Positions 1-15,000 of a stretch of 64,000 nucleotides of DNA are shown here, in pieces. Every line of letters begins with the position of its first letter. The first letter of the stretch is position 1. The position numbers and the translations under genes are program-made. The notes under the pieces were generated by a model. It was not told the DNA's origin. It saw only the letters and a list, made by a program, of their open reading frames with translations, and did not search any database. The stretch covers positions 10,254,163 to 10,318,162 of the forward strand of contig NC_088297.1 of the NCBI RefSeq assembly GCF_032854445.1, read 5' to 3'. This stretch comes from Liolophura sinensis. Lineage: Eukaryota > Mollusca > Polyplacophora > Chitonida > Chitonidae.

Positions 1-41
1 AATCATGACAATGCTTTTTGACAAGCAATCAAAGACCTCAC

Positions 42-3000
42 CTTTCCAGTCTGAGATGCTGACGTCTGAGCCATCCCTCACTGCCCACCCCCCTCCAGAG
101 CCTCCATACATGTCACCACTCTGCCTCACCGCTGAGTCCAAGGATTGCTGAACAAACAGATTGTTATATCAACTGTTTACTTTATTCTTCAAGGATGCTC
201 TTGTTATACGACTCCTTTCCCAACATATCAAAAATTTACATATCCATCTATTTGATTGGGGTTTATTTATATATTTATTTGATTGGTGTTTTACGCTGCA
301 CTCAAGAATATTTCACTTAGCCCGGGGGAAACCCACGACCGTCCGCAGGTTGTTGGAAGACCTTCCCACGTACGGCTGGAGAGAAAGCCAGCATGAGCTG
401 AACTTGAACTCATAGCAACCACATTGGTGAGAGGCTGCTGCATCATTACGCTGGGCTAGCGCGCTGACCAATTGAGCCACAGAGGCCCTCTATAGCAATA
501 ACAATAAACCTATAGAGCGTATCAATTTACTGCTTGTTTATAGAGCTACTTCAGTGTCAGGACCTGCATGTCCTAAAAGCACAGTAAAATTATAAGAATC
601 AAGATAGTCTAGGTTAGTTTAGGAATTGAATTACTTCCTAAACTCTAAATTTGCATTGTATTCGAACCACTGTTGTTGATTTCGGAGTATAATATACAGG
701 AACAAAAGTTTTCTGTTGCTTCAAATTTTGCCTGGTGTGATGTGATTTTTTTTTTTTTTTTGTGATGTTTCGGTGCGTGTGTACTTCATATATCTTTTAT
801 AAGCACACACACACATCGATAATTGTGAAGTAATAAAGGAAAAAACATTAGTTCATTGGACCGTCTTGTTATAGGTTGGAAGGGGTTTTACGAGTTTCCC
901 ACTATGTGTGAATACCAAGGGCTACAATGCTGTGTGGTTTTTTTTTTTTTAATACCCTCTTAAGACCTGGATGGGTGACATGCAAAATTGCTATCAAGCT
1001 TTAATTGGTTTTCTGTTTTGTGCAATTTTGGGTCAAACTGATGATTTATTTATTTATTTATTTGATTGGTGTTTTACGCCGTACTCAAGAATATTTCACT
1101 TATATGACGGCGGCCAGCATTATGGTGGGTGGAAACCGGGCAGAGCCCGGGGGAAACCCACAACCATCCGCAGGTTGCTGGCAGACCTTCCCACGTACGG
1201 CTGGAGAGGAAGCCAGCATGAGCTGGACTTGACAAACTGATGATACCTGATGTGTTAGTAATAATACCTGTAATTTATTAAATGCAAACTTCACCTGCAC
1301 TTCTGGTCTGTACTGTGTTGAAAAGAGTTCATTGCTCTCCATGGATTGGCCAGTGTAGAGGTCAGCTGACCTGAGGGGTGCTGTGGCAGCCAATCGTTTG
1401 TCCCAAGGTGAGCTTCGGCCAAAGTCTTCAGATCTGAAATTAAATGACAGCAGAGCTAAAGTCTTTAGTTCAATGCAAAACAAGACTATAATACAGTAAC
1501 TGTATTTTGCTTGAAGTTCGGCTTTTTTCAAGCGACACATTTTTTGGTGTTTTTTTTGGGAAGTTTGACAAATCAGAATAACATGTAAAGTATCTCTGTA
1601 ATGCCTTTCTGCGCTTCTGACTGCAGTCTATAACCGACCAAATGTTTAGGTGAAGAACACTACATATTCACAAAGGCATCGTATTGAAAAACAGACACAT
1701 GTATATGATTATTATGTCACAAAACATGCTATATCACTATATCACAAAACAAGCTAAAACTGCAGTCACTCATTCGCTAGGCTACACAAGACGTGCTTCG
1801 TGGGTCGTGGGTTCAATCCCAGGCATGGCCAGGGAATTTTGAAATTCCCCTTAATTCGTTGTTGTTAAGATCTGGGTGGCAGTAAGCGGTCGATAGTGCT
1901 CTTTTGTGTATTCTTAATACATTTATTTATTTATTTGATTGGTGTTTTATGCAGTACTCAAGAATATTTCACTTATACGACGACAGCCAGCATTATGGTG
2001 GGAGGAAACCGGGCAGAGCCCAGTGGAAACCCACAACCATCCGCATGTTGCTGCCAGACCTCTTTAACACATGGACTTCACTGACCACCAATATAATGTA
2101 TGTTACATTAACATGTTACCAAAGGTTGGTGGTTTACTGGTTTCCACCAACCATGAGATTGTGTCAGTGAAATACTCAAGAGCATTGAGTTACACATTAA
2201 TCATACCCAGGGGTAACAGCTTAGGCACCCATTCTGAAACGCACAGCCAGAAGTTTCACTATATTAATACATGAAAATACACCATAAAAACATGAAACTT
2301 TAGTGCTTGGGATCCCAAACTTCTGACTCCCAAACCCTTTTGATGAGTTCAAAAATGCCTTGGATAACTCCCTGAAAACATTCAGGAATCATGCCTCAAC
2401 AGGTACATATCAAACATTGTACCTCAACAGGTACATATAAACATTGTACCTCAACAGGTACATATAAACATTGTACCTCAACACGTACATATAAGCATTG
2501 TACCTCAACACGAACATATCAACATTGTACCTCAACAGGTACATATAAACATTGTACCTCAACAGGTACATATAAACATTGTACCTCAACAGGTACATAT
2601 AAACATTGTACCTCAACACGTACATATCAACATTGTACCTCAACAGGTACATATCAACATTGTACCTCAATAAGGTACATATAAACATTGTACCTCAACA
2701 GGTACATATAAACATTGTACCTCAACACGTACATATCAACATTGTACCTCAACACGTACATATCAACATTGTACCTCAACAGGTACATATAAACATTGTA
2801 CCTCAACAGGTACATATAAGCATTGTATCTCAACAGGTACATATTAACACTGTACCTCAACACGTACATATCAAGATTGTACCTCAACAGGTACATATAA
2901 ACATTGTACCTCAACAGGTACATATAAACATTGTACCTCAACACGTACATATCAACATTGTACCTCAACAAGGTACATATAAACATTGTACCTCAACAGG

Positions 3001-6000
3001 TACATATAAGCATTGTACCTCAACACGTACATATCAACATTGTACCCCAACACGTACATATAAGCATTGTACCTAAACACGTTCATATAAACACTGTACT
3101 GCAACATGTTCATATCAACATTGTACCTCAACAGGTACATATAAACATTGTACCTCAACAGGTACATATAAACATTGTACCTCAACAGGTACATATTAAC
3201 ACTGTACTGCAACACGTACATATCAAGACTGTACCTCAAAACGTACATATCAACATTGTATCTCAACAGGTACATATCAAACATTGTACCTCAAAACGTA
3301 CATATAAACATTGTACCTCAACATGTACATATCAACATTGTACCTAACACGTACATATATACAACCCTACAGATATAAGGCCCCAGTCAAGAGGCAGCTG
3401 CCATTTGCACCCGATGCCAACTGGCAAATGTTTTACGTGACAGGCTGTATTTTCTACAGTCTGGCAAAAGAGCATTTTTGCTTGTACGTTAATTTACCCA
3501 ACACAGTAACATCATCAAAAAGATCAGATGTATTTTTATGAGTATTTAGCAAACTGTCTATATTTCAAATTGTGGGAGACACAACACAATATATTAGTGA
3601 CAACATTTTGAACTAAATAACATTACTGTTGGGTATAAAATAGTGGATCTGGTGACAACAAAAAAATTCCCCCCAAAAAAAAAGAATGGGATCAAGGAGC
3701 AGAAAAGTTAATCAGAGTTGGATTCTACCTCACTGGTCAAGAACAAGTAATTTGCATAGCGACACTCTAACAATCAATATCTCTCTGCCAGCAAAAGCAC
3801 TAGGACAAAAAAACAAAAAAAAAACAAAAAGAGAAGAACAACTATGGAATGACTTGTTACATGGGAGATCATGACTGATGCAAGATGTACTGAAAAATCA
3901 AGAGGAGATGTACGCATAATCTGCAAAGATTCCGCTGGCAAAATTAGGCTTCAATCATTCTGATGTTAATAAGATTTTCCAACAAGGTTTTGGGTAGTTT
4001 TTACAGTCCTTAAATTTGCACAATTCAAGGGTTGATCACACTCACCTGTAGGGTGCTGCCATAGTAACAGCCTTGTGTGGAGAGCTAAGAGGGGGTCTGG
4101 GTAAAGGGGGCTCCCCTGGAAATATAAGACATCAATATACAACATGTACAATACAGAATGGAAATGAGAACACAATGCCCTCATGATTCAAAATGGATGA
4201 TTTCACGAGACAGCGGTACATGTACTCACAAACACTAATCCTTCAATTACACATGAACTTCAGTGCTTTTCCAAAAAATTGTTTTCAGCATATTTCTCTG
4301 GTTATTATGAAAAAATTGTGAAAGTTTTTTTTTTTTCTGGGGGCCCGGGTAGGGGGGGGAATTCATTTAGTGAATTCAACAAATATTTTTTAAAAGGGGA
4401 GTTTCGGACTGCAACTAATTTTGTCGTTAAAGATGTTTAAAAAACAAAGTCCTTCTGTTAACCGGTACAAGAGGACTTTTTTTTACCTTTAGCGGTAGAA
4501 GAATTCGATATTCGAACTCAGAATTCCCCTATTATCCAACATTTCAGATTAAATACCTTTGCAGTTTTTCTCTAAGGAGGACTATTGAAAATTGAAGTAT
4601 GGCAGCCATTATCAAAAGGACAAGAAAAAAACCATTTCCACATGTACACATAATTATGTTTGAAATTGCTGTACAGAATTATTCATGAAAAATATAAAAT
4701 ACAAAGTTTACATTTAGTAGATCATTAAACATTTGTTTGTCTTACCATCAGAGTCTTCTGTGTTCCATATGGGGTGGCGCTAAACAGAAAACAGGAATAG
4801 TAAACTTCAAAGAAACTGCTGATAAAGAAATGTAAACTTAAGCTCAATTTATTTCAATATTACTAGTAGCTCATTCAATCTCAATATTTTGACTAAAAAA
4901 ATTATGTCATTACGTGTACTTGAATAGGTGAAATGTGTCAAATGAGGCACTTTAGAGTTGATGTATTGTTTTGACTGACTGTTGTTGTTGATCCAATTAC
5001 TTTGTTTGACAGCTTGGCTGGGGGTTTGAGAAGAGAATACATATTTGATTTATTTATTTATTTATTTGATTGGTGTTTTACATCGTACTCAAGAATATTT
5101 CACTTATACGACGACGGCCAGCATCATGGTGGGAGGAAACCAGGCAGAGCCTGGCAGAAACCCACGACCATCCGCAGGTTGTTGGAAGACCTTTCCACAT
5201 ACGGCCGGAAAGGAGAAGAGAATATGCTAATATCTTACAGGTCCGGTAACCTGGGAAACGCTCTCAAATTCTTCATCACTTTCAGGGGTGTAACGGCTTC
5301 CTGTCAGAAGAAAACAAAGTTTATCAAAATGTATTAGATGAGTTATTTGCTGGATGAACGGTATAAAATGCTCATTATTATATAAGACTGTTATATACTT
5401 TAATTCATCAAGTTTTTCAACTACTGATGTGACCAATATTTTGAAACATTCTGAGAGACCTACGGGATGTAAATTAATCTACACAGTTATATGAAGCTGG
5501 CATCTGTGGGGACAAAAACAAATGACAAACAGTCTCATTTTCATAATAATTGTGCGAATAAATTCCACTGAACAAAACCGCTTTTGAAAAGGTTAAAGAT
5601 TTATAGTAATCAGAGGTATTCACTTGAATAACCACTGAAACAATCAAAAAAAGACAAAAAAGTATCTACATTTTGACCTTAATATATGTGTATAAACACA
5701 TCTATTTGTCATCTTCAAATAGTTAAACATACAGCTTTGTCTTTCAAAATCAGAGCCAAAAACATTTCATTGCTTACATATTTATTTACCACTTAGTTAA
5801 CTACATCTGACAGCAACCTGCGGACGGTTGTGTGTTTCCCCCGGGCTCTGCCCAGTTTCCTCCCACCATAATGCTGGCTGCCATCGCATAAGCAAAATAG
5901 TCTTGAGTACGGAGTAAAACACCAATCAAAAAAATAAATAAATAATTGACAAGTGAAAGTCTTAGGAGCAAAGTGACGGTACAACTAGACTCAATAACAT

Positions 6001-9000
6001 TGATTCTGTTTAATAAATAAAATGCTTCCTTTGTAAAACAAAATTACAAACACACACTGAGAAGGTGTGGAAGAGAGTAACACTGAAAGTACATCTGAAC
6101 CATGGCAATGACAAATGACTGCCAGTACAACTTACCAATCAGAGAGCCATCTCTGTCAGAGTCATCAAAATCTGGGAGGTCACCATAGCGTATACCTGGA
6201 GCAGGTAAAACAGGTTTATTAGATTTATTTGATTGGTGTTTTACGCCATACTCAAGGGCATTTTTCTTATATGATGATAACCAGCAGTATGGTGGGAGGA
6301 AACCAGGCAGTGCCCAGAGGGAACCCACAACCATCCACAGGTCGCTGCCAGACCTTCTCATGTGCAACTAGAGAGGACGCCAGCATGACAGGTGAAACAG
6401 ACAAAAACTGTCAAGCATGACAAAGCACATGCTAACACCTGAACCATACACAATATTTTCATCAGTCATCATATTTTGAATTATTACAGAAGGGTTATGT
6501 TGATGGATATGACAACAGATAGAACTATACACGTCATTATTTGTTGGTCTGGTATGTCTCAGTAAAATAAGTGATGCTAAATAAAATGGTACATGTCAAT
6601 TTTATCCAGAAAGTTCCTCAAATCAAAAAATAATTTATTTATCTCTGTACAATCTACAAAAAGGTCTTTGGAAAGAAATAATAAGACGAGAAATTTCTAC
6701 AGAAAAGTAAAATTTACTACACATCTGCAATCACTAGTATCATTTGTTGTTGGCGTGATAAACACAGGAATTTCATGTCCAAGCTGGGGGACCTCCGTGT
6801 CTCAGTTGGTTAGCGCGCTAGCGCAGCGTAATGACCCAGCAGCCTCTCACCAATGCGGTCACTGTGAGTTCAAGTCCAGCTCATGCTGGCTTCCTCTCCG
6901 GCCGTAAGTGGGAAGGTCTGTCAGCAACCTGCGGATGGTCGTGGGTTTACCCCGGGCTCTGCTCGGTTTCCTCCCACCATAATGCTGGCTGTCGTCGTAT
7001 AAGTGAAATATTCTTGAGTACGGTGTAAACCACCAATCAAATAAATAAATAAATCATGTCCAAGATCAATGTTGGGATAAACAGTTATCTCCCCTTCTAT
7101 GGGAACTCCAGATATCTTGATGACATGATTATTTACTAAATTTACAGCTCAGCAATTATAGCTAATCAAACAGTGAAGCCTACTATAATGGTCAGCGGGG
7201 GACTCCATGGCCAAAAGGGTTAGCACGCCAGGGTGGCGCAATGACCCAGGAGCCTACCACCAATGTGGTTGCTTGAGAGTTCATGTTCAGCTCATGCTGG
7301 CTTCCTCTATTACCGTATGTGGGAAGGTCTGCCAGCAACGTGCGAATGGCCATGGGTTTCTCTTGGGCTGTGCTCGGTTTTTCTCCTACCATAATACTGG
7401 CCGCCATCGTATAAGTGAAATATTCTTGAGTATGGCGTAAGCCATCAATGAAATAAATAAATATAATGGTCAGTGTGACATGCAGGTACTGTAAATCTTC
7501 GACCTTTTCAACCACTAAAGCACTCTTTTCATTGGAATGTATGCATAATGCATTCAATGATTATCATGGCACTAAAAATGATTCGTTTTTGTCATTTGAC
7601 ATGCAAGCTTCATAAAACTACATTTCTACACCCTAGAGTTCCCTCAAATTGTTTCAAAATATTGAATGTACGAATGATTGAAAAGGCTGAAGATTTAGGG
7701 TATATATACTGACCACCTGCCCAGAATCACACACTGGCTTCACTGCGTCTTGTCTTTGATGCGATGATGAGGACATATTTATTAAGCATGTGAAAGGCCA
7801 TTTCGGAGAGATCACAAATATGATTTTTATAATTTTTTCGAAGTAGTAGTGTAAAGGTACATACCTCTGGCTGGCTCACTTGGCATGGGCCCACTTCCTG
7901 TGTACAGACTGAAACAAAGAAATCACACCTGATAGAGCCATTTGCTTTGTTTCTTTGCATTTCTGTTTTCCGCTTCCAAACAGGGCATACCACAGATTTT
8001 AATAACATCACTCACATTACATTACAAACTTCTGACTGGTAACACATGAAAAAAACAAAGCTGATATTTTGTGATAGGTTTACATTGACCTACACATTAA
8101 GAAATTTTCTCAAAATGCCATGGCATATTTGCTTGACCATTTTCAACTGCTACATTTTTTTAAACACAAAAAATCCATTAAAATTAAATTTCAACAATCT
8201 TCCACCGTAAAAGAAGAATATTCTTGACAATATTTTTTATGAAATTCACAACCGCAGCAGTTCATGCTTACGAGCTAACTGATTTGATTTGATTTTTTTT
8301 GCGGATAAAAAAACAGGCTAACACTAACACATCATTCTACTAACTTAATTTAGAGTGTCATGCAATGGAGCTTGATTGAATATGGACTGACTGAATCCAG
8401 TGTCTCTGCTTAACAAAAACTAAAATGCTATTTCTTAACAATATGCAATGTGAATTAAATGCAGTTCATAGTACATTTATGGCACTAGAAGTAAACTTAC
8501 TTGATATTTAGCTTTACTTCTGGATCTGCTTGTCTCACGGTCTACAAAAGAAAAAAAACATATATTACTATACAGTTACCACAGTCAGTAATTACTAAAA
8601 TATTAAATTTCCTTTGTAATAAACTGAAGAGGGGACCATTTTTCTCATGAATTGTTCACTAATATTACTGTGGTTAGGTTTATGAGTGAAGAAAACAGGA
8701 GCGTCTCTGGGTGAACCACCGACCTTAGCTAGATATCTGACAAACCAGTTAAAATTGTGACTGAAACAGCAAGAGCTGGAGTCAAACACTCTTACAGCTT
8801 TCTCAACAGATCTTACCTTGCTCATAAGATTTTACCTTTCTCGTCAGATCTTACGATGCTGACCTGAAGTTTACCTTGCTAACCAGACCTTAATTTTGCT
8901 GCTCACCACACATCATCTTGCTCACCCGATCTTATCCTGCTCACCCGATCTTACCCTGCTCAACAGATCTTACCCCACTCACCAGATCTTACCTTGCTTA

Positions 9001-12000
9001 ATTTGTACCCTTTGTTAGGAACCTTCTCCACACCTTCTTTTCTCAAAGTCTCAGCATCTTCTGTTGTAAGAAATTCACAGATACATGAACGACTAATATC
9101 ATGGACCACAGACCTACACATTGACATTGTTCTTATTCTAGTGAAAACCTGTGAAAATCTATTAACCTCTAGCTCTGTACTCCAGTCCTTTAATCAGAAC
9201 TGTGTTTTCATCAAGGCTTTTGTGAGCTCTATGTTCACACGCTGTCTGCCATCGGTTCGGAACAGGCAAAGGTGGCTTTCATATGCGAAAACAACACATT
9301 GTCAATCACGTCACTGCCAACAGCGTACAATTCGAGCCCATCGTAACCTCTGGCGACGATGTTCGGCTGTCAACAACTGCCCTCTGAATGGTCGATAGGC
9401 CCTAATTCCGTGAGCCATGAGTCTCCTGGACACGGGTCTGCCTACTGACCCTGTGACCTAAGGCAATGATTGAGGATGACGTCACTGTCAGGAAGCAGTT
9501 CCTCAGGTGTAAGGTGCGCAGGTACCCTTCTTCTCTGGGCCTAGTTACCCTAGGCCTGCCTGTTCTTGGCCTGTCCGATGTCTGCCCTGTCTGTCTGTAA
9601 CGTTGCATCAGAACTGTGTTTTCATCAACGCTTTTGTGAACATAGAGCTGAAGCTTCTTCGGCACCCTCCAACCATCTTATAAACTATTCTGGCATCATA
9701 CAACATTCTCATCTGTCTACTCTCCCCTATTTGTGAATCTGTCCACTCTATCCCATGTACCATATTCTTAACTGTTGCTTACAGGTAGCATTACGCTACA
9801 GAAGTCAGATAACAGTCACTTCCTGGTTTAATGGTTACTTTAATACCTTAAACACAGGAGAGTTATGAGACCAACGTAAAATCACGTAAGTCGTGGAAGA
9901 TGGCTTCCTCTCCGGCCGTAAGTGCGAATGTCTTCCAGCAACCTGCGGATGGTCGTGGGTTTACGCCGGGCTCTGTCCGGTTTCCTCCCACCATAACGCT
10001 GGCCGCCGTCGTATAGGTGAAATATTCTTGAGTAAAAGACCAATCAAATAAATGAATAAATAAATCAACAAAAGATGAACTGTGCAACAGCCACATAAGT
10101 GTCATCGACCTCTTACTGTCACCAAGATGACAACAGTGAGAGCAGAGAAATGTACCCATTCTTTGTTTAATTTCATAAAGTACACGTACATGTTGCCTAA
10201 GTAATGCGCTGTGATTGTTGTGGTTTTCTCATTTGATTTGCTCATTTTCTTTTTGTTACATGTTATTAAGAAACAGCTGTCAACACCTACTGTAAAACTT
10301 TGCCCTTATTTGTTCACTCACCCAACAGTTCAATGGCGTCATCATCTTCGGTCCTGTCACCGTTGTCATAGATACCAGAGTCTGTGGAGCGTCTATCTGC
10401 ATCATTCACTATCTTCTCCAGCTCTTGACGGTGTTTCTCGGCTTGCAGTCGTGGCCCCTTCATGCGAGAACTAAAAACACAAAGAGATAAACAGCTGATA
10501 ATTACACTCGAAGGAATTAAACACACCTTTTTTTATATTTATTTGATAGTTGCATAATACCATACTTAAGAACTTGTCATATTATAAGAGTTCTTGGGGT
10601 AAACCACCCACTTTTTTAAACACGGTTTAATGCATGCTAATCTTGACGCAGCAGTGCTGCCTCACTGAAACATCATGTCAAAGACAAAAGACACCCTATT
10701 CAATCACAGTTTACTCAATGCTGACAGGATGCACTATCTGGTCTCAGTAAACTTCAGACAGATAGTGTGAAATATTTTCTGTGAACTCTGCTTTATCTGA
10801 TGTATTATCATATATTTTTGTAATGCTTTTGGGTCAGTTTTGATTTGATTACAATACAGAAGACTTAAGCATTATATTAAGACAAAGAAATCAAAATTGT
10901 AGCCCACAACACTGTGTAGCCCTACTATACAACGGTTTTAAGTTTTGACTTAAGTGACAAATCTCTTCAAGGAATCATCCCCTAAAATTCAAAAACCATT
11001 CAACTGTAAAATATTATCAAATTTTATCCAAATATAATTTACCTAACAGTTGAATCCGTCTCTTTCTTGATTGTCTCCCCTCTAGGAGCTCTCCTGTGTG
11101 GAGGAGAGATTAGCTCCCCAGCCAAGGGATCCTCAGTTTCTGATCGCTTGGGACCCTGGTAGCCTGAGCTAGTAAATAAGTTTTCTTCACCATCCTGGGG
11201 GAAAGAAAACAGAAATTATGTGATGAACAAAACAACGATGTCAACATTCTTATCTTGTACCAATATGTAGCTTAATTTTACCAGTATAAAACTTAACTTC
11301 AGCAGTGGGCCTACCTGGCCAAGTTCAGGTTGCTTGGCAACTGAAAGCACCAAAACAAATGGAACAGAGACAATGAAGTCTATTCTGTAAGATGGCCGCC
11401 GAGTTGGAGATCATGTGATTGCCCTAGCACAGGCAAAAACAAAATGGCCACCCCTAGCTGATGCGTAGGGCACAGACCCACATTTACCACTTTATCAGTG
11501 CCCAGTACGTCCTGGTGTTACGAAAAAAACCGAAAAAAACCGAAAAAAAAAACCCAAAAAAAAAACACCACACAAGCTCTACAGACCCAGATTATCTGGA
11601 AAGCTAAAAAATATTCAAATCCAACAAATACACTATTCCTGACATTGATTCACAAATGGGCATTTTCCTATGCTGTAACACTACATGTACGAGGACACTT
11701 CTTTTAAGTCACGCCCTCTGTTATGAAGGAGATGACATTGTTTCTAGTTTCAGGGCCGTCTTACAGAATCAGGTATCCATATACGTCCACTTCATTCCCC
11801 TGCCGCAGTAGCTACATGCATCATACGATGAAAGTTCAAAATAATGTGAGGCGGCATGGGGAAATGAGCATATTGGACGATATCATGAGGACCACTTGTA
11901 TCTCTGATAACAATCTAAAATTATACTATGTATAATTATTATTTAGTATAGCATACATGTAAGTAAATTGTGAATATCAAAAAGTGTTTTTTTTTTGACA

Positions 12001-15000
12001 TATTGTATGTCGCAGTAAGGCAGAGTGTCCAGGTTATTTAGGCAATATTTTCACCACCTTGTTTGTGAGAGTAAAGCCGAGTAAAGTTCGTGGACGCAAG
12101 TCATACCACGAGTCCGTGAATGTCAGCAACAGTGACAGGAATTTATTTATTTATTTATTTATTTGATTGGTGTTTTACGCCATACTCAAAAATATTTCAC
12201 TTATACAACGGCGGCCAGCATTATGGTGGGAGGAAACCGAGCAGAGCCCGGGGTTCCCCAGGACCAAACCTTCCCACTTACTGCCGGTGAGGAAGCCAGC
12301 ATGAGCTGGACTTGAACTCACAGTGACAGAAAAATCATCATGAATAAGGGCACTAATCTTTCTATCCACAGAGTAAAACATCGAAATATAACTCACTCCC
12401 AGCCCATAGCTTGCCCAAGCTCTTCTCGAGTTGTCTGGGGCAGGCTTACGTCTTTCCCTACCACGTGCGTGAGATGGCTTACTTCCCTTCACTTCATCAA
12501 AAAGTTCGTCAAAGTTTGAAGCGACAACTTTGGTATCGGGATTCCACTCAGACTTCTGTCTTCTTCCTGAGAGCATTGAGAAAATTAATGTCATTTACTT
12601 TCTTTCTCTTCAATAAATATCAATAGGGGTTAAATATTCAAAAGAAAAAAAAAGCATCTTTTACTTCATAAAAAAGTGTTTAAATATAAAGAACCAATAG
12701 CTTGAAACACAAAATAAAACATGAAAGATAGAAATCAAATTAAACTTGAATTTCTGAATGAAGACACATTTATTATTCATAAGCATAATGAAAAGGAAAA
12801 GTTTTCTTTAAATGCAAAATGTGAAATATGAACATTAACTAGGACAAAGCAAGAAATGTTTGAGAAGAAGCTTACGGAAGATACCGATATATTGAAAAGA
12901 AAGTCTGAATTCCATATGGAACAGTTTGTGAGAATACAGGCAGCTCCTATGTTAAGTACAGTTACTGGTAAGTGGGAATAGAGACAATGTTTATGACAGT
13001 TACTAGGATCATGTGTCAATATAAACAGCCTTTATACCAATAACAGTTTATACGAACATAAACAGCTCCTGTACCAGGAAAATTACTGGTATGTGGGAAT
13101 ATTAAGACAGTAGACTCAGAAAAGTTACTGGTACAAATGTATATGATGGTGTAGGCAGTCCCTACTTTAGGACAGAAAGTCCATATTAAAACATCTGGTT
13201 AAACCCCAAACAGTTTCTGGCAAATGAGGATAGATAGTTACTGGTAAATGAGAATAGGCAACTGTTGCTCCAGTAAATGATATTGGTATCCGTGGTATAT
13301 ACATGTAAGAATAGGCAGCCCCGGCACCAGTAAAAGATGATATTATATCAGAATATAGACAGCCCTTTAGTACACCAGTAAAATACACTGGTGTTATGAG
13401 AATAGCCAGCCCCTGCACCAGTAAGAGATAATGGTATATCGGAATATAGACAGCCCTTTAGTACACCACTAAAATACACTGGTGTTATGAGAATAGCCAG
13501 CCCCGGCACCAGTAAAAGATGATATTATATCAGAATATAGACAGCCTTTTAGTACACCAGTAAAATACACTGGTATTATGAGAATAGCCAGCCCCTGCAC
13601 CAGTAAAAGATAATGGTATATCAGAATATAGACAGCCCTTTGGTAAACCAGTAAAATACACTGGTGTTATGAGAATAGGCAGCGCCTGCACCAGTAAAAG
13701 ATGATATTATATCAGAATATAGACAGCCCTTTAGTACACCAGTAAAATACACTGGTGTTATGAGAATAGCCAGCGCCTGCACCAGTAAAAGATAATGGTA
13801 TATCAGAATATAGACAGCCCTTTGGTAAACCAGTAAAATACACTGGTGTTATGAGAATAGGCAGCGCCTGCACCAGTAAAAGATAATGGTATATCAGAAT
13901 ATAGACAGCCCTTTAGTACACCAGTAAAATACACTGGTGTTATGAGAATAGGCAGCCCCTGCACCAGTAAAAGATAATGGTATATCGGAATATAGACAGC
14001 TCTTTAGTACACCAGTAAAATACACTGGTGTTATGAGAAAAGGCAGCGCCTGCACCAGTAAAATATAATGGTATATCAGAATATAGACAGCCCTTCAGTA
14101 CACCAGTAAAATACACTGGTGTTATGAGAATAGGCAGCGCCTGCACCAGTATAAGATAATGGTATATCGGAATACAGACAGCCCGTTACATGCTGTTAAA
14201 AACGTGGCTTGATGTGAGCTCAGTACAGTCTGAAAACATTCCATAAGCCCTACTTGAAAGAAAATAATACGATGCTTTTATCCAAATAATATTGCTCAAT
14301 ATTACATTAAGACTCGATCTGAACTAACTTAACAGACATCTCAGACCGGTAGTCTACGAGGAAGAGAAAATATCTAACTAAAATTTACTTCACATGACTC
14401 GAGTCTCAAACCAAATGCACACCATACCATCATGACCAGGTCTGGCAGCAACTTGCGGATGGTTGTGGCTTTCCACCATGACCACTACAGACTGAGAGAT
14501 TAGAGAGAATGTTCATGAATACATTACTTAATGTGTTTGTGCTCACAAAGCATCCCATACCCAAGGTAGAAAGAGGATATTGTTTTTTATTTCTTTTATG
14601 AGTTAAGGCTCAAATGCAGGACTATTTTACATGAGGCAAATGACCTAAAATTTCGCCCCCCCCCAAAAAAGCATTTTATTACTTTTTGTGCCGAAACATA
14701 TTTTTCTAGTCAGATATCAGTGTTAACTCAGAATGCCTTTTTAAGATCAACGGATCTCTTTGAGTCAGACAATAATTTGCACCTCTTGTCATGGGCGAAA
14801 TTTTATGTCATTTATCGCATCTGATAGTGGTCCTGCCTTAAAGCAGCAGCCTAACACTCTGCTAACAGCACTGCAGTTCACCTTGGTCTGCCAGAAACCT
14901 GTGGATGGTTGTGGGTTTCCCCCTGACACTGCCCGTTTTTCTCCCACCATAATGCTGGCCGCATAAGTGAAATATTCTTGAGTACGGTGTAAAACACCAA

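Noticed and set aside
1005-1240. Small proteins with LFDWCFTPYSRIFHLYDGGQ-type sequence, here and at many other places
   Set aside because: All are translations of the SINE tail and middle block in various frames.
2391-3378. Long open frames on both strands in the 27-bp array
   Set aside because: They follow from a stop-free unit whose length is a multiple of three; no splice sites, start context or similarity.
12879-12910. 29-nt micro-exon with a GTAAGC donor on the minus strand
   Set aside because: Neighbouring exons 19113-19015 and 12566-12397 join in phase without it and 29 nt would break the frame.
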